From Eleusine coracana subsp. coracana (lineage: Eukaryota > Streptophyta > Magnoliopsida > Poales > Poaceae): a stretch of 64,000 nucleotides of DNA. The notes beneath the pieces were generated by a model. The model saw only the letters and a program-made list of their open reading frames with translations, had not been told where the DNA came from and made no database searches. The stretch is taken from assembly GCA_032690845.1 (NCBI GenBank), contig CM064417.1, forward strand, positions 27,043,833 to 27,107,832, in the 5' to 3' direction. Position 1 is the first letter of the stretch, and every line of letters begins with the position of its first letter. Positions 23,301 through 35,600 of the stretch are shown here, one piece after another. A program made the position numbers and the translations under genes.

Positions 23301-24311
23301 CGGCGGCCTCGAGCAAGGAATCCAGGGGAAACGGTGGGAGGGTTTGCCCAAGCATGGTGCAAGCATGCGCGCGACTAAGAGGGAGAGCTCCCCTTGCAAG
23401 GAATCGTGAGCTGGCTCACCTAGGGGTGAATGCGGGGCGGAGGAGTGGCTCGAGCTTGATTACCGGCCCCGGGGAAGAACCGTGCCGATCTCCCAATGCT
23501 GGCTGAGCGAAGCGGAGGGAACGTGTGCAGGGCCTTCAAGACGTCCCGGCGTTGCTCCCAGAGGCCTGGCTCGGGCTCCGGTGGACGGCGGCGGCCAGGT
23601 GATGCGGGGGAAGAGCAACGACGGAAGCAGAGGCGAGCGGGAGAGAGACACAGAGCGAGTGGGGGGGGGGGGAGCGTTCGGACAGGACGACAGGCGACAA
23701 GGTGGATGCCCGAGCGCGCGCGTGGGGCCTTCGATCCGCGGCAATGGCCGCTGCCCGTACGCCAACGTCCACGCGGCGGCGTCGAGTCGCGCGAAGCGGG
23801 CGGCAGCCGGGTGTGCTTGTTTGGGGTGGCTGACAGGTGGGCCTGCGAGGATTTTTCTTTTTCTTCTTTTTCCAACCCTATCAGCCGGCTCCATTAAATC
23901 TTTTTGTGGGGATTAATTTAGAGTTGGCAAAATTAAACCAAAAATAGGGTAGGCTCCCCATGATGTGCTGGATTTTATAAAAATACTAACTACCATCATT
24001 CTCAATAAGATTTAATTAGGAATTTTGTGAATAGAGTTGGTTTTTTACCTTTCTAGCATTTATTTGGGGCCTTTATTAATAGAATAAAAATCTGAGAAAA
24101 TCCTTAAAATTCTACTTGGCCAAGGCCAACATCATATATTTTTGGTATGTTTGAGTTATGTGGAAAAATCTAGACTTATAGTTCAAGTGACATTCAAATA
24201 GTGCTTAATTTGAATTCAATTTGATAAATTTTTAGTTCCAACTTTGGGGGTTAAGCTCTTGTGATTCTAAGGCGATGTCCTTGAACCCCTCATAAAACTT
24301 GGAGTGTCACA
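20399..24311 (-). mobile_element. 3' LTR of element T (3913 bp)
   Basis: In plus sense it starts TGTTACGGAACC and ends GGAGTGTCACA, and it repeats at 32677-36591. A GC-rich block (about 22810-23850) and a run of 12 G near 23661 lie in it. Apparent long open frames on both strands in the GC-rich block (for example around 23420-23916) recur in the other LTR, so they are part of the LTR and not genes. Confidence 0.95.
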
Positions 24312-24945
24312 ACCCTGCCCCCTTAAAGAAATCTCGACCCGAGATTAAAGAATGTGATAACGGTTTACCTAAGTGGTGGCGTAGGAACTCTGGGTGGTGG
24401 CTTTGTAGGAACTCTTCAGTTTCCCAAGTGGCCTCCTTGGCGGTGTGGTTGCTCCATTGAACCTTGTAAAACTTGAGCGTCTTCTTACGCGTAACTCGTT
24501 CCTTCTCATCTAGCACCCTCACCGGATGCTCTAAATACGTCAGATCGGGTTGTAATTGTCCAGTGGTCTCCGGGGGAATGTCTACGGGCGTTTTCAGACA
24601 CTTCTTTAGTTGGGACACGAGGAATGTGTCATGCACTCCAGCGAGTTCCACTGGCAGTTGGAGCTGGTAGGCCACAGGTCCGCATCTCGCAATGATAGGG
24701 TAGGGACCAATATATCGAGGTGCTAACTTCCCGCGAATTCCAAACCGCTGTACACCCTTGGTGGGTGAAACTCGGAGGTAGACCATATCGTCGATCCTGA
24801 ATTCCAATGGGTGGCGCCTTTTATCCACATAACTTTTCTGCCTCGACTTTGCCGCACGTAAGTTTGATTGGATTTCAAGCACCATCTGTTCAGCTTGCTG
24901 CACTAGCTCCGGACCAAATACTACCCTCTCCCCTATTCCGACCAA
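24307..24945 (-). pseudogene. Integrase C-terminal domain and chromodomain-like tail (element T)
   Basis: The 212-residue minus-strand frame shows the GPF/Y-type segment (KLAPRYIGPYPIIARCGPVAYQLQLP), LAGVHDTFLVSQLKKCL, then HPVRVLDEKERVTRKKTLKFYKVQWSNHTAKEATWETEEFL, a chromodomain-like fold that in chromoviruses directs insertion. The first aromatic cage residue seems absent. It is one frame away from the integrase core at 24933-26332, so a frameshift lies near 24945. The stop codon (24307-24309) lies in the first bases of the LTR, after the purine tract, which encodes KGAG. Confidence 0.9.
24312..24326 (-). other. Polypurine tract of element T
   Basis: The minus strand reads AAGGGGGCAGGGT directly before the LTR start TGTGACACTCC. 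Confidence 0.8.
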
Positions 24946-26332
24946 CTCAGTGGTGTGCGACAGCAGCGCCCATAGAGAGCCTCGAATGGTGCCACCTTGA
25001 TGCTTTCCTGGTAACTGCTATTGTATGCGAATTCTGCCAAGGGTAGGCACTCATTCCACTTTTTGTTGTGATTCAATACGTACGCCCTCAACATGTCTTC
25101 CAATAGTTGGTTAACCCTTTCGGTCTGCCCGTCCGTTTGGGGGTGGTACGCGGAACTGCTAATCAACCTGGTGCCCAATGTTTGATGTAGCTTCTCCCAA
25201 AAGCATCCCACAAACTGGGACTCTCTGTCGGATACGATAGTCTTGGGCACCCCGTGCAAACACATGATTCGTTCATTGTATAGTTGCGCATATTTCTGCA
25301 TTTTGAACCGTGTCGACACAGGGACAAAGTGGGCGACCTTTGTCAATCTATCAACAATGACCCATATGGAGTCGAATTTATGTGACGTCAGCGGTAGACC
25401 AATGATGAAATCCATGCTGATATCTTCCCATTTCCAGGCTGGAACACTCATGGGTTGTAGTAGGCCTGCCTTCTTCAGATGATCGGCCTTGACTCGGCGG
25501 CAGGTATCACACTCTGTGACATATCGGGCTATTTCCCTTTTCATACGAGTCCACCAATATTTGGATCTCAAATAATGGTACATCTTGTTGATGCCCGGAT
25601 GCATGAAGTACTTTGTAATGTGAGCCTCGTCCAGAATTTTCTTGCGGAGTTCCAGATCCTTAGGAACCACCAGTCGATCCTTGAACCATAAAACACCTTC
25701 TGCATCTTCTCGAAAGCATTGTACCCTAGCATCGCCCTCTTTTAGTCTTCTTTTGATATGTGCTATGCCTCTATCATTTTTCTGGGCTGTCGCTATTTCT
25801 TCCCGTAAGGTAGGAATTAATGCTAGGTTATAGAGGGCTCCATGGGGTGTTATTTGAACATAATGACCATCTTGGACTTGTGGGCTGACCAGGAGGTGGT
25901 GACAGTGAACCTTGCGGCTTAGGGCGTCAGCCACGACATTCGCTTTTCCCGGGTGGTAATGAACTTCCAACTCGTAATCCTTAATCAATTCCAACCAATG
26001 GTACTGTCTCATGTTCAGGTGGTCTTGAGTGAAAATGTACTTCAAGCTTTTGTGGTCGGTGTATATATGAACTAAATTCCCAAAGAGGTAATGTCTCCAC
26101 ATCTTTAAGGCCAATACCACTGCTGCTAACTCCAGATCGTGTGTGGGGTAATTTTGCTCATGCTTTCTCAATTGCCTTGATCCATAAGCAATGACTCTCC
26201 CATCTTGCGTCAGCACGCATCCTAACCCAATACCCGAAGCGTCACAATAGACATCGAACGGTTTCCCTAGGTCCGGTTGAGCTAATACTAGGGCCGTGGT
26301 CAGGTGCTTCTTCAAGGTTTGGAAAGCACCTT
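24933..26332 (-). pseudogene. RNase H and integrase core (element T)
   Basis: It begins with GAFQTLKKHLTTALVLAQPD, then the RNase H domain: FDVYCDASGIGLGCVL, YGSRQLRKHEQNYPTHDLELAAVV, IYTDHKSLKYIF and ADALSRK. Integrase follows with an HHCC zinc finger (KYFMHPGINKMYHYL and CDTCRRVKADH), the catalytic region (DFIIGLPL, VDRLTKVAHFVP, HGVPKTIVSDRESQF, SSAYHPQTDGQTERVNQ) and APFEALYGRCCRTPLSWSE. Asp, Asp and Glu positions look intact. The frame continues at its N-terminal side across the solo LTR (26338-27866) into RT. It ends in a stop at 24933 because of a frameshift. Confidence 0.95.
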
Positions 26333-26337
26333 CGCAG

Positions 26338-27866
26338 TGTTGACTTTTGCTAAGCCATATTAATAAATCATTCCCGGCACGGGGCCAGAAACAGTTCACT
26401 AATATGTCCCAGAGTCAAGTAGGTAAAATCCGCAAGCGCACGGAGAATACCGCTGTAGCATTTCACCCGGAAGTATTCAGGGTATCGTATTTGTTTATCC
26501 CAAAGGAAGGTTATGATCAAGAAGCGTTACTAACATATAAGATCATGTTAACAATTAGCAAGGATATCTAACCAAGACAGGCGGGTACATGATAATAACC
26601 AGGTAGTGTGACACACACAGAAGATTCCTACTAAATAAATAAAGTCTAGTGGAGGAAAGACTAGGCTAAGCTACTCCTACTATACATTCCTATACAGTTG
26701 CATAGCCTAAGTAGAATACATACAGACCCACACTCAGGTTCAGCAGTCAATAGTATAGCACTTCAGGCACGGACTTACCCCTGCATCCACAGGCGACTTC
26801 CGCCAAGAGCCTACGCACTAGCCTAGCGGGGAGGATTTCAAAGGACGAACAGGGCTGTCACCACCTGCCGCCTACCTCAACGAACCAGTAGACTAACGAA
26901 TAATTGATGCAAATCAGTCACCCAAATACCATACTTGCATGACCAAAGAGCACTCTGCCCCTCCGCGATTACTATTAACGAGGCAGAGCTACCGTACGAA
27001 TACGATCACCAAACCCATGCTATACTTTATCAGCTAAAACTAAGCATAGAGACTATAACATATAAACTAGACTATAGTGACGGTATATAACTAGCATGAC
27101 AATAGTAGTATAATAAATATAAACTACTATCACACAAGTAGACTATACTATCACATATATGGATCACAATATCAAACAAGAAACTCATGACCCAAGCACA
27201 ACTATATAGAAAAGATATATATTGATAAGAGCAAAGTCTTACAAAAGGGAAAAGATACAAGAGCCATACCAATTCCAAGTGAAGACTTGGGACTAGAGAG
27301 CTCTAGACTCAGCCTAACTCCACTAAAACTCCAAGAACTACTACTAGCAAGAGAGAAATGCTTCTTGTGGTGTGTGTTGAGTGTGAAGGCACACCCTCCT
27401 ATTTATAGCCTCAATAGGTCGGCAAGGGAACGTAACCGCCACGGAAGGCATCTCAAACCGTCATCAGGAGTCGCGGAGGAGCCAACACGTGGAAGCCCAG
27501 GCGGAGAGGGCGCCCGGCCGGGTCGGCCGACCTGGGGGTGGCCCCTCCTGGCCTGTGCTTTCTCCAGGTGGCTGTCCTGTGGGCCCTGACGTTGGTTTGC
27601 GCGGTATTGCAGGGAGTTACATCGGTTAAGTGCTGAAAATGGGCCCTTCAATCCGTGTGACGTCCATGTGACACTCTCTGATTGGTCGAAAGTGTGTTTT
27701 CTTGCCTTTTGAGGTGTTTCCTTCACATTTCCTCCTGCATGCACAAAGTTCTCCAAGTACAAGTGGAACTATATTATTGTGCTAAAGCATGCGTGTATGA
27801 AATGCCAAATTCTCCTTTATTTGAGTATAGTTGACGGTTAAAAATGGTACTTAACAGCCGTCAACA
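26338..27866 (-). mobile_element. D-type solo LTR in pol of element T
   Basis: It starts TGTTGACTTTTGC and ends GCCGTCAACA in plus sense, with the perfect target duplication CGCAG (26333-26337 and 27867-27871). It is homologous to the D LTR on the reverse strand (shared blocks near 26430-26510). It has a minus-strand TATAAATA at 27400-27407 and, upstream, the box GGGTCGGCCGACCT at 27521-27534. No internal region is left, so LTR-LTR recombination removed the element. The T reading frame rejoins exactly across it. Confidence 0.93.
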
Positions 27867-27871
27867 CGCAG

Positions 27872-29250
27872 CCTTCATCCCATATGAATTTCTAATCCTT
27901 CTTAAGCAACTCGGTCATGGGCTTTGCAATTTTGGAGAAATTGGGAATGAAACGGCGGTAGTAACCAGCTAATCTCAGAAAATTGCGTATATGAAATACA
28001 GTCTTCGGTGTCTTCCAGTTCAGTACATCTCTTACCATGCTGGGATCTACCGCGATGCCTTCTTTCGAGACAATATGGCCTAAAAATGGTACTTGCTTGA
28101 ACCAAAACTCGCACTTGCTAAACTTAGCATATAGCTGGTGCTCCACTAACCTCTATAATACAACACGGAGATGCTCTGCATGTTCTTCCTCTGACTTCGA
28201 GTAGACTAGGATGTCGTCAATGAATACCACCACAAACTTGTCCAACTCGGGCATGAACACTGAGTTCATGAGATACATGAAGTGTGTCGGTGCATTTGTC
28301 AATCCAAACGACATCACTAAATACTCATATAGTCCGTATCGGGTAGAAAATGCAGTCTTGGGGATGTCTTCGGCACGGATTTTAATTTGATGGTAACTAG
28401 ACCGGAGATCAATCTTGGAGAAAACCTTAGCTCCTATCAACTGGTCGAAGAGAATGTCAATACGGGGCGGTGGGTATTTGTTCTTGACAGTCACTGCATT
28501 GAGGGGTCGGTAGTCTACACACAACCTCAAGGTCTTATCTTTCTTTTTCATGAATAGTGCCAGACAACCCCAAGGCAAGGAGCTTGGTCGAATGAATCCC
28601 TTATCCAACAGCTCCTTAAGTTGCTCCTTTAACTCAGCTAGTTCCTTAGGCACCATTTTATACGGCCTTTTGGATATCGGTGTCGTCCCTGGCTGAAGCT
28701 CAATCTTGAACTCAACGTCCCGATCCGGTGGAAGTCCCGAGAGATCGTCAGGGAATACGTTCGGAAATTCCCTAACCACTAGGATATCCTTTATCTGCCT
28801 GGCGGTGGTGTGGTGAACGCTTGGTGCGGCCAGTTGGGGTGGTCGTACCCAGAAGCTTACGCTACCATGGGTGGGAGAGTTTAGGTGTACAGTGTAGGTG
28901 TTTATGTCCAATATAGCTTTATGTTGCCTCAGCCAAGGCATACCCAGAATAATGTCAATGTTGCACCCCTCTAAGACCAGGCACTTGGTAGGGTAGACTT
29001 TTGATCCTAGGGTTATTGGGAGTTTCTCTATTTCATATAGAGCAGGGGTTTGTCCACCGGCTGATCTAATGGTGTATCGTGCTTTCATAAGGGTACGAGG
29101 CAGCTGGTACTTATCAACGAAGAACCCACTAACAAAGCTATGTGATGCTCCTGAGTCAAACAGAACTAGTGCGGGGTGGTCTCGAATAGAGAACATACCA
29201 GCAAGGATGGGGCTGTTCTCCGGAATCTCCTCTAGGGTGGTGTTGTTCAC
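27872..29250 (-). pseudogene. Protease and reverse transcriptase (element T)
   Basis: From NNTTLEEIPENSPILAGMFS the frame carries the retropepsin motif LFDSGASHSFVS and ILGMPWL. RT follows: WGCLALFMKKKDKTLRLCVDYRPLNAVT, FSKIDLRSSYHQI, FSTRYGLYEYLVMSFGLTNAP and VVVFIDDILVYSKS, with the catalytic YxDD-type motif as FIDD, normal for gypsy. TAG at about 28153 replaces Gln in HLRVVLQRL. The frame resumes with KFSKCEFWFKQVPFLGH and GYYRRFIPNFSKIAKPMTELLKK, then has a second TAG near 27893 before KFIWDEGC. The solo LTR interrupts next. Confidence 0.95.
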
Positions 29251-30396
29251 TCGCCCAGCACGAACTGGCCCTCGGTTGTTGCGATTGTTGTTGCCGCTGT
29301 TGTTGTTCCTTGATGGGTTCTGGCCAGTGCTCTTCTTGGGGTGCGGGCACTCCCTCGAGAAATGCCCAAGACGACCGCAGTTGTAGCAGGGGAAAGGCCC
29401 GGTCTATGCGTTCGGCTGTTGCGGCGGGCAAAACCCACCTTCGCTTTGCTGCTGACGTGATACCGGGGGTCGCTGCTGTGCTGGCTAAGGCGGGCGCACA
29501 ACAGGTGCCGGCACGAGGGCGGAACGGTACCTCTGTCCCGACGGGGTGGTGTACACCATGCGGAACTTCTACGGGGGTCCACTGGATGGCCCCATAGCAC
29601 TTGCAGAGCGCTTCCGTTCTGCCATCACCCTGCAATATCCATCTTCCGAGACGATAGCATTGTTGACAAACTCAGTGAATGAGCCTCCCATGTTAAGGTT
29701 GAGACGGTCCTGTAGCTCAGCACTTAGCCCCTCCAAGAAATGGTCCTTGTGCTTGGCGGGAGTGTCAACTTGTTCCGGGGCGTATAACGCCAACCGGTTG
29801 AACTCTTCGCAGTATTCCTCGACACTGCGGTTGCCCTGCTTTAGTACGGTGAATTCACGCGCCTTCCTACGAACGAGTCCCGCAGGGATGTAGTGAGCAC
29901 AGAACGCATCTTTGAACTCGTCCCACATAATCTGCTGGTCCGCTCCCACAGAGGTGACATGGTTGGCCCATCATGTCCCAGCCGCACCATGCAGCTGCTG
30001 CGCGGCGAACAATGTCTTCTGCACAGGCGGGCAGTTAAGGAGTCCAAATTTGGACTCGAGCATGCGAAGAAAATTCTCTGCCTCCATGGGCTCAGTGGTT
30101 GAGCTGAACGTGGGTGGCTTGGTGGTGAGGAAGATAGAGTAGGAGCTTTTCTGCGGTGCTCCATCGTTGTGGCCCCTAGCATTTTGGGCTGCTAGGTTTT
30201 GTTGTGCCAGCTCCCGCATGAACTCCGCCTGCTGCTGCTGGCTCTCCATCATAGTAGCGAAAAACTGCGCGATCATTTGCATGGGGTTGGGCGGCGGTAG
30301 TGGTGGTGCAGTCCCTTGTAGAGAGTCATCACCCCTAGCCCTGGAACCTTCGGGCTGCTCGCCATGCAGCCCATTGGTGTTGCGGGTGCGCACCAT
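29251..30396 (-). pseudogene. Gag with zinc knuckle (element T)
   Basis: ATG at 30396 (MVRTRNTNG) is chosen because it is the usual Tekay gag opening. The frame has a long coiled Q-rich stretch (MIAQFFATMMESQQQQAEFM), PPTFSSTTEPMEAENFLRMLESKF, a TGA at 29971-29973 where family members have Trp (GAAGT-stop-WANH), then FKDAFCAHYIPAGLVRRKAREF and VEEYCEEFNRLALYAP. Frame shifts near 29570 lead to the zinc knuckle CYNCGRLGHFSREC (about 29350-29395), which is in frame with pol. Function is assembly of virus-like particles. Confidence 0.9.
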
Positions 30397-30711
30397 TCTG
30401 AAATGTAAGAATAAGGGGTCCAATTAGTCTCTTATCCAACATGATCATTATAGGTTACCAAATCAAATAACACAGCACACGGGGCAGCAATTTGGTAAAC
30501 AACATAATTTCGATAACGCGGGAGTTTTCCAAGTTAACATGGTTCTAGTACAAGTCAACAGTTCCACTCTACATAAACTCGGAATATTTGGCCATTGAGT
30601 TTCCAAAAGCCATTCATGCGGGCGATCCCCAAAATACAACAACCACGCATGGAGCGTCCAAAAGCTATCCATCTACCATGCCCTACAAGTACGACCTAGT
30701 CGCTTCTACTA

Positions 30712-31683
30712 CTACTGCCATGCCCTGTTTCCGACGGTGCCTGCGGGTCCTGGATGGTCTGCGTTTGTCGGAGCGGGTGGCTCGTAGTCCACGTCGGACT
30801 CCTCGCCCACGTCCTCCTCAGGCTCCTCCTCCTCGGGCGCTGCCGGCGGCACAGCCATCGCGTCCAAGTGAGCCTGGAGGTCCTGGTTCTCGTGAGCTAG
30901 GGTCTCCAGGTCCTCCGCCATAAGGTCCATCTCCTGCTGGGCACTCGCCAGCTGCTACTGCAGGTGCTCGTTGTGGTTGGCCCGCTGCTGCATAATCAAC
31001 CCTTGTCTGTCCACCTCCTACACAAGAGTGTCGCGTTGCTCAGTGACCTCCGACACGCGAGTCTCACTCGCCTCAAGAGCAGCGGTCAACTGCTGAATCT
31101 CTCTCTGCTGTGCATCAACTTGTGTCTGCAGGTCGTTCCTCTGTAGCCACACCTGCTCAGCATCCGCCAGCAAGATCCTGCTGCGGCTGCTAGACTCCTT
31201 ATCCAAGTTGAGGAGGTACTCGGAGTAGTGAGCTACGTGGTGGTATCCCGCGTGGTACTCTGGGTAGTCATCGCGAGAGACGCATCTCACGCACCTCTGC
31301 CACACCGGGTCAGCCTGGTGCCAAATGGGGATCATCTCGAACGGAGTCCCCGAGAGCGCTGCTACGTTGCGCCCATAGAAGTGAGTGAGAGCCCGGTGGG
31401 TGACTCTCTCCAGGCCCTCCCTAAGGCTCCCAGCCTTGACTGTGCTCTCCATACCCGCCAAGTCGGAGTTGCGCGGGTGTGGGGAGACGCTGAGATGCAC
31501 CTCTGGAAAAGGCACACCATGGCGGCGAGTCTCAAGCCCACGGTACGAAGGCGGCTCCTTGTAGCCCAGGGCGCGTAGCATCTCCCACAGGAGGGTGGGA
31601 ATACCATGGTGGTGTAGACCGGTGGTATATCGCCACCCGTCGTGCTGGAACAGCTCAAACTCGTGCTTGTCTATCTGGAACAT
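30712..31683 (-). pseudogene. ORF0 between leader and gag (element T)
   Basis: Start is taken at MFQIDKHEFELFQ (31683), although the frame is open to 31776. A globular N-terminal part (TGLHHHGIPTLLWEMLRALGY, HFYGRNVAALSGTPFEMIPIW) leads to a C-terminal coiled coil (VWLQRNDLQTQVDAQQREIQQL). Stops at about 31018 and 30955 both follow or replace Gln-like positions, after which the frame goes on with a coiled, then acidic tail (PEEEEPEEDVGEESDVDYEPP). Extra ORFs in this position are known in grass Tekay families such as RIRE3/RIRE8; the role is unknown. From 30397 to 30711 there is no further gene. Confidence 0.75.
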
Positions 31684-32660
31684 AAACTCAAATAGTGAGT
31701 ACTCGTTCCAAACACAGAGGATGCAGGCCAAAATAAAACAATATGATACAATGAGTGATACACAGAGTTTAGCCACCGTAGGTGGTTACATATTCTAGAG
31801 GGGAATTTGGTTACTTCACAAAATGGTATGTTCTGTCCTAGGGTACAGCAGCCACTTCGTCAAGCTTCTAGGCAATACTACTTACGGATTCTGGACGGTA
31901 ACTGAATACTAAAGTGGTAGAATCCTTCACCATCTTTCCAGAAAGTGCAACTACATCCCTAGGGGTGGTCGGAGCAAGGAGTTACGGAGATTACACCGAG
32001 TTCGATGTGCTGACTCGGACGGCCAAAATGGTATTGTCTGGAAATTATTAAACCAAATTCTTCTTGCTGGACGTACAGAGAGTTCATTCGCGATTTCAGT
32101 AAGTATTCGTTTGCATGCTTTTGACTTTCAGGTGGAAAGATATCGATTTCAGTTTCGTGTTAATGTCTTGATGCTTTTTAATATTTTTCATGTATGCATA
32201 TGATTTTGGCCTACCCGTCCTCACCAAATAAAATTTGGTCATGAATAGGACCATACGTATAGTCGGTGGCAATCGATCTCTCAAGTCAGTCGTATACTAC
32301 CCGTTTCTTACGAGAATCATGGTTAGCGTACCTGTAGAAGATTCATTCCAGAAACATTACATCAAATCAAAAGAAACGAGCCAAAAATAATCCCTTATTA
32401 TTGTCCTAGGGCAGGACACTGATGTTTTACGCAATCAGCCCGCGTTCACACCATTGTGCTAGCTTCCCATGTTACAGTCCACTGGGCGGGACACGTACCT
32501 GCGTTGATGATGCCGTAGATGCGGTATTTAAACAAACAACCTCCTACAGTTAGCTTTGCCACCTGGATCATAACTATTAATAACCTATTGCGCATGTCCT
32601 CACATGTTCGTTACGAGGTTTTCAAAAATATGTCCTTGAATATTGCACCATTCCCGAGAT
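31684..32660 (-). other. Leader of element T, no gene seen
   Basis: About 1 kb of non-coding sequence lies between the primer site and ORF0. It resembles the leader of A near 32324-32390. Confidence 0.6.
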
Positions 32661-32673
32661 AGCTCTGATACCA
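32661..32673 (-). other. Primer binding site, tRNA-iMet type (element T)
   Basis: Minus-strand TGGTATCAGAGCT matches the tRNA-iMet primer at its first 12 bases and lies three bases from the LTR. Confidence 0.9.
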
Positions 32674-32676
32674 CGC

Positions 32677-35600
32677 TGTCACGGAACCGCCTTACCACGA
32701 AGACGGCTCCGTTCCAGGATCTCCCTCGGGTGGCGACACGCGTTGTGACGCCCAACAGTACAACACATGACAGAGAAATATAATTACAACAAGAGCATAG
32801 GTAGAGAACAGAGTTTTACATAAAATCTGAAGTTATATTACAAACCAGAGTTTTATCAAAAGTAAGTTGCGAAAGCGAATTGTTCAACATTGGTTCACCA
32901 GTTCGACGAAATAGCTAAGATACAATCGCCCTCTCACGGCGACACACAGGGAACATCCCGGCCATGAAAGGTCCCTTGCCCCAGGCACCATACCGGCAAG
33001 CAAGGAACTACTCCTCGTCTTCATTCGTGCATAGCTCCCATTCGATATTCCAGCAATCTGGGCGCTGGCCCTCCCAGTGGAATCTCCCACCGCAGTGGCA
33101 ATCTTCGTCCTGGTCATCTGAAAACCACATAGAGCTACGCCCTGAGTAACTAATTTACTCAGCAAGACTGACCCGTCAAAATGGCCATCTACAGCCGATG
33201 CCTATACATGCAAAGGCTAGGGATAGGGTTTATACTGCAAGAAAGCCAGCCTAGGAGTGGATCCTTGTTTTTCAAGTTTTAGCATCAAGCTAAGTTGTAA
33301 TACGGAATAGAAAATTTAGTTTGCACTAAAGCTATAACAATCATGGTTGTGATTCAATCTTAATAATTCCAAACAGCAGTATTAAATCCACTCATCATCT
33401 TAACGGCTTCCGACACTGTTCTGGAGCAGCGATCAAGTGGTACTCGTTACTGGGAGAGGCAGCGACTCGAATCGATTTACATCCTGCAGGAGAAACCTGC
33501 TTGCACGATCCATACGTGCTTCCAGGAAGCCGCATGGAGCAACCTTTCGCTTACGGTACGCCATGCCTTCCGGGTCCAGACTCCCCCGTGAAGGGTCCCC
33601 CAACGTGATGCGCCCCGTGCCGCCATCCATGGGTGGATTGCTCCCTCCTCTCAGCCCTAGTTCCACCAAAGAAGGGAGAAGGCTATCTTCCGACCAGGCA
33701 GTAATCATAGCTACGTCGGTTTACTGGGCCCATATCTCCAACATGCAAACAGTACGTTGAAACTTGATCCCATGGGCCGGACATGAGGTGTAGCCTTAGG
33801 TGACTCGGACGGGGCTACCTCCTTGAAGACAAGTTGTCCTTCCCTTTCCACCTAGTTGCCCGTCAGGTCTTCATTGTAACTCCATCCACCCTTTCCTTCA
33901 TCCGATATCATTTCCCAGTGATAATATTCTCTATCTACAAGTGGTCTCCATACCACTCGATGAGTAGCCGTCCAAACTTAAGCAGAGCGACTAACGTCCT
34001 AAGGCTAATACCGGGTACAGGGATCCTACTGCAATACTAGGTTTTCAAACAACTCCTATAAACTTAATGCATAGGCACACCTACATCACACTATCTAGTG
34101 TTAAAATAAAACAGGTAAAACTTGGTGGAATGCACCGGGGCTTGCCTGGGTTCTGCTCTGGGTTAGCTGAAGCACCACCGGGTTCTTCTAGCTCCTGCTC
34201 CTATCCCGTCTCCACGTGGTCCACTGCGTGATCTATATGATGCAAAGATGATGCTTATGAGAGAAGATTCATGGCACTTCCTTAATAAATACGTTAATGT
34301 ACACTGCTACTCATGGAAGTAAACGGGGTGTGATGAATAGTTCAGCAGTACAATGTATTGAGTGGGGCACAGGATGAGGGCGTGTCGTGTATTTCCTTCA
34401 TGGACTCTAGTATTTAATCGTGACGACGTCGCACCAAAGTACAGTGTGTTTGTGTGTGCCGGGGTGAAGCTACGTGAGTGATGTCCATGACCAGTAGTTG
34501 CTAATTAATTAATGTTTTAGTGTGTCGAGCATAACCCTCGCAAGGTACTGAGTACCCGTGAAACAGCCTTAAAGTGGAACCATGTTTATTAACGGGTAAC
34601 AGTGCACTCGGGACATAATTTATTAAGTTGACATGGTTCTAATTATCAAATTAGCAGGGGTGATTTAATATAGTTAGATTATAGTAGGAGTGATTTACTG
34701 GCCAAGTTTCACTCTCATGCACCAAGCCAATAATTTCAATTAGTAATTATAAGGAAAAAGGCATTAAATTAATTTCAGATAATATACAGAGACTTACCCT
34801 ATGACATTTTCCAGGGAGACTAGAAACTGAAAAACCTACTTGGTGACCAAATTTCAAGATTTTATCTGCTTTCTATAATTAATTATGAATTTATGAGGGT
34901 TTTTATCATATAATTAAACCCTAAAAGTAAAACTAACATGCACTTTGATTTAGCATTTTTCCCTATTAGTGCTAGTCCAGACAAGGCAAACAAAATTTAT
35001 CTTGCCTCAAAATTCCTATTAATCATTTTACTATGTATTTTTCAAGCTTTACACTTGTCTCGAAATGATTAAAATGAGAAAACCAATTTCTGTTGACACG
35101 GGCCACACCCAGGCAGCCCAGTGGGCTGAAACTCCTGTGGGGAAGGCGCTCCTGGGCCAGATCTAGCCCAGGCGGCCGCAGCCCAGCAGCCAGCTGGCCC
35201 ACTGGCCAGCTCGGCCGAGCCAGCCGCGCGCGCGCGCAGCTCCCTCGCCAGAGCACGGCGGCGCTGGCCGGGGGCTCGCCGTACCCCACTACAGGCCTTG
35301 GCTCGAGTTGGAGTTGAAGGGGAAAATGCTCCGCTCTTCGTCGCGCACCAGCCCGGGCGGTCGGGGACCGCCGGTGATGGCCGGGTATGGCCTCGCGATA
35401 GTGGCGAAAACAGGGGCAAGGTTCGGCGCCGGTTAGCATAAAAAGGGGAGGGCGGAAAGGCTCGGGATCTCGCATGAGAGCTTCACCAGAGGACGGAGAA
35501 GGATGTCACCGAGTCTCCCTTGTGAGAGAAGGACCGGGGATGCGGGCTCACCGGCGGGGTGGTGGCTGCGATGGTCGGCGGCGGCCTCGAGCAAGGAATC

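Noticed and set aside
22859..23916. Long overlapping open frames on both strands in GC-rich DNA, with a copy at 35023-36228
   Set aside because: They lie in the two LTRs of T at matching places, have low-complexity R/P/G-rich composition and no motif. GC-rich DNA has few stops by chance.
26333..26399. N-terminal residues of the RNase H frame starting at 26399
   Set aside because: These codons come from the solo LTR (26338 onward), not from pol; the true frame joins RT at 27872.
32661..32673. tRNA-like matches at primer sites as tRNA genes
   Set aside because: Only 12-18 bases match the tRNA 3' end; no tRNA body is present. They are primer binding sites.
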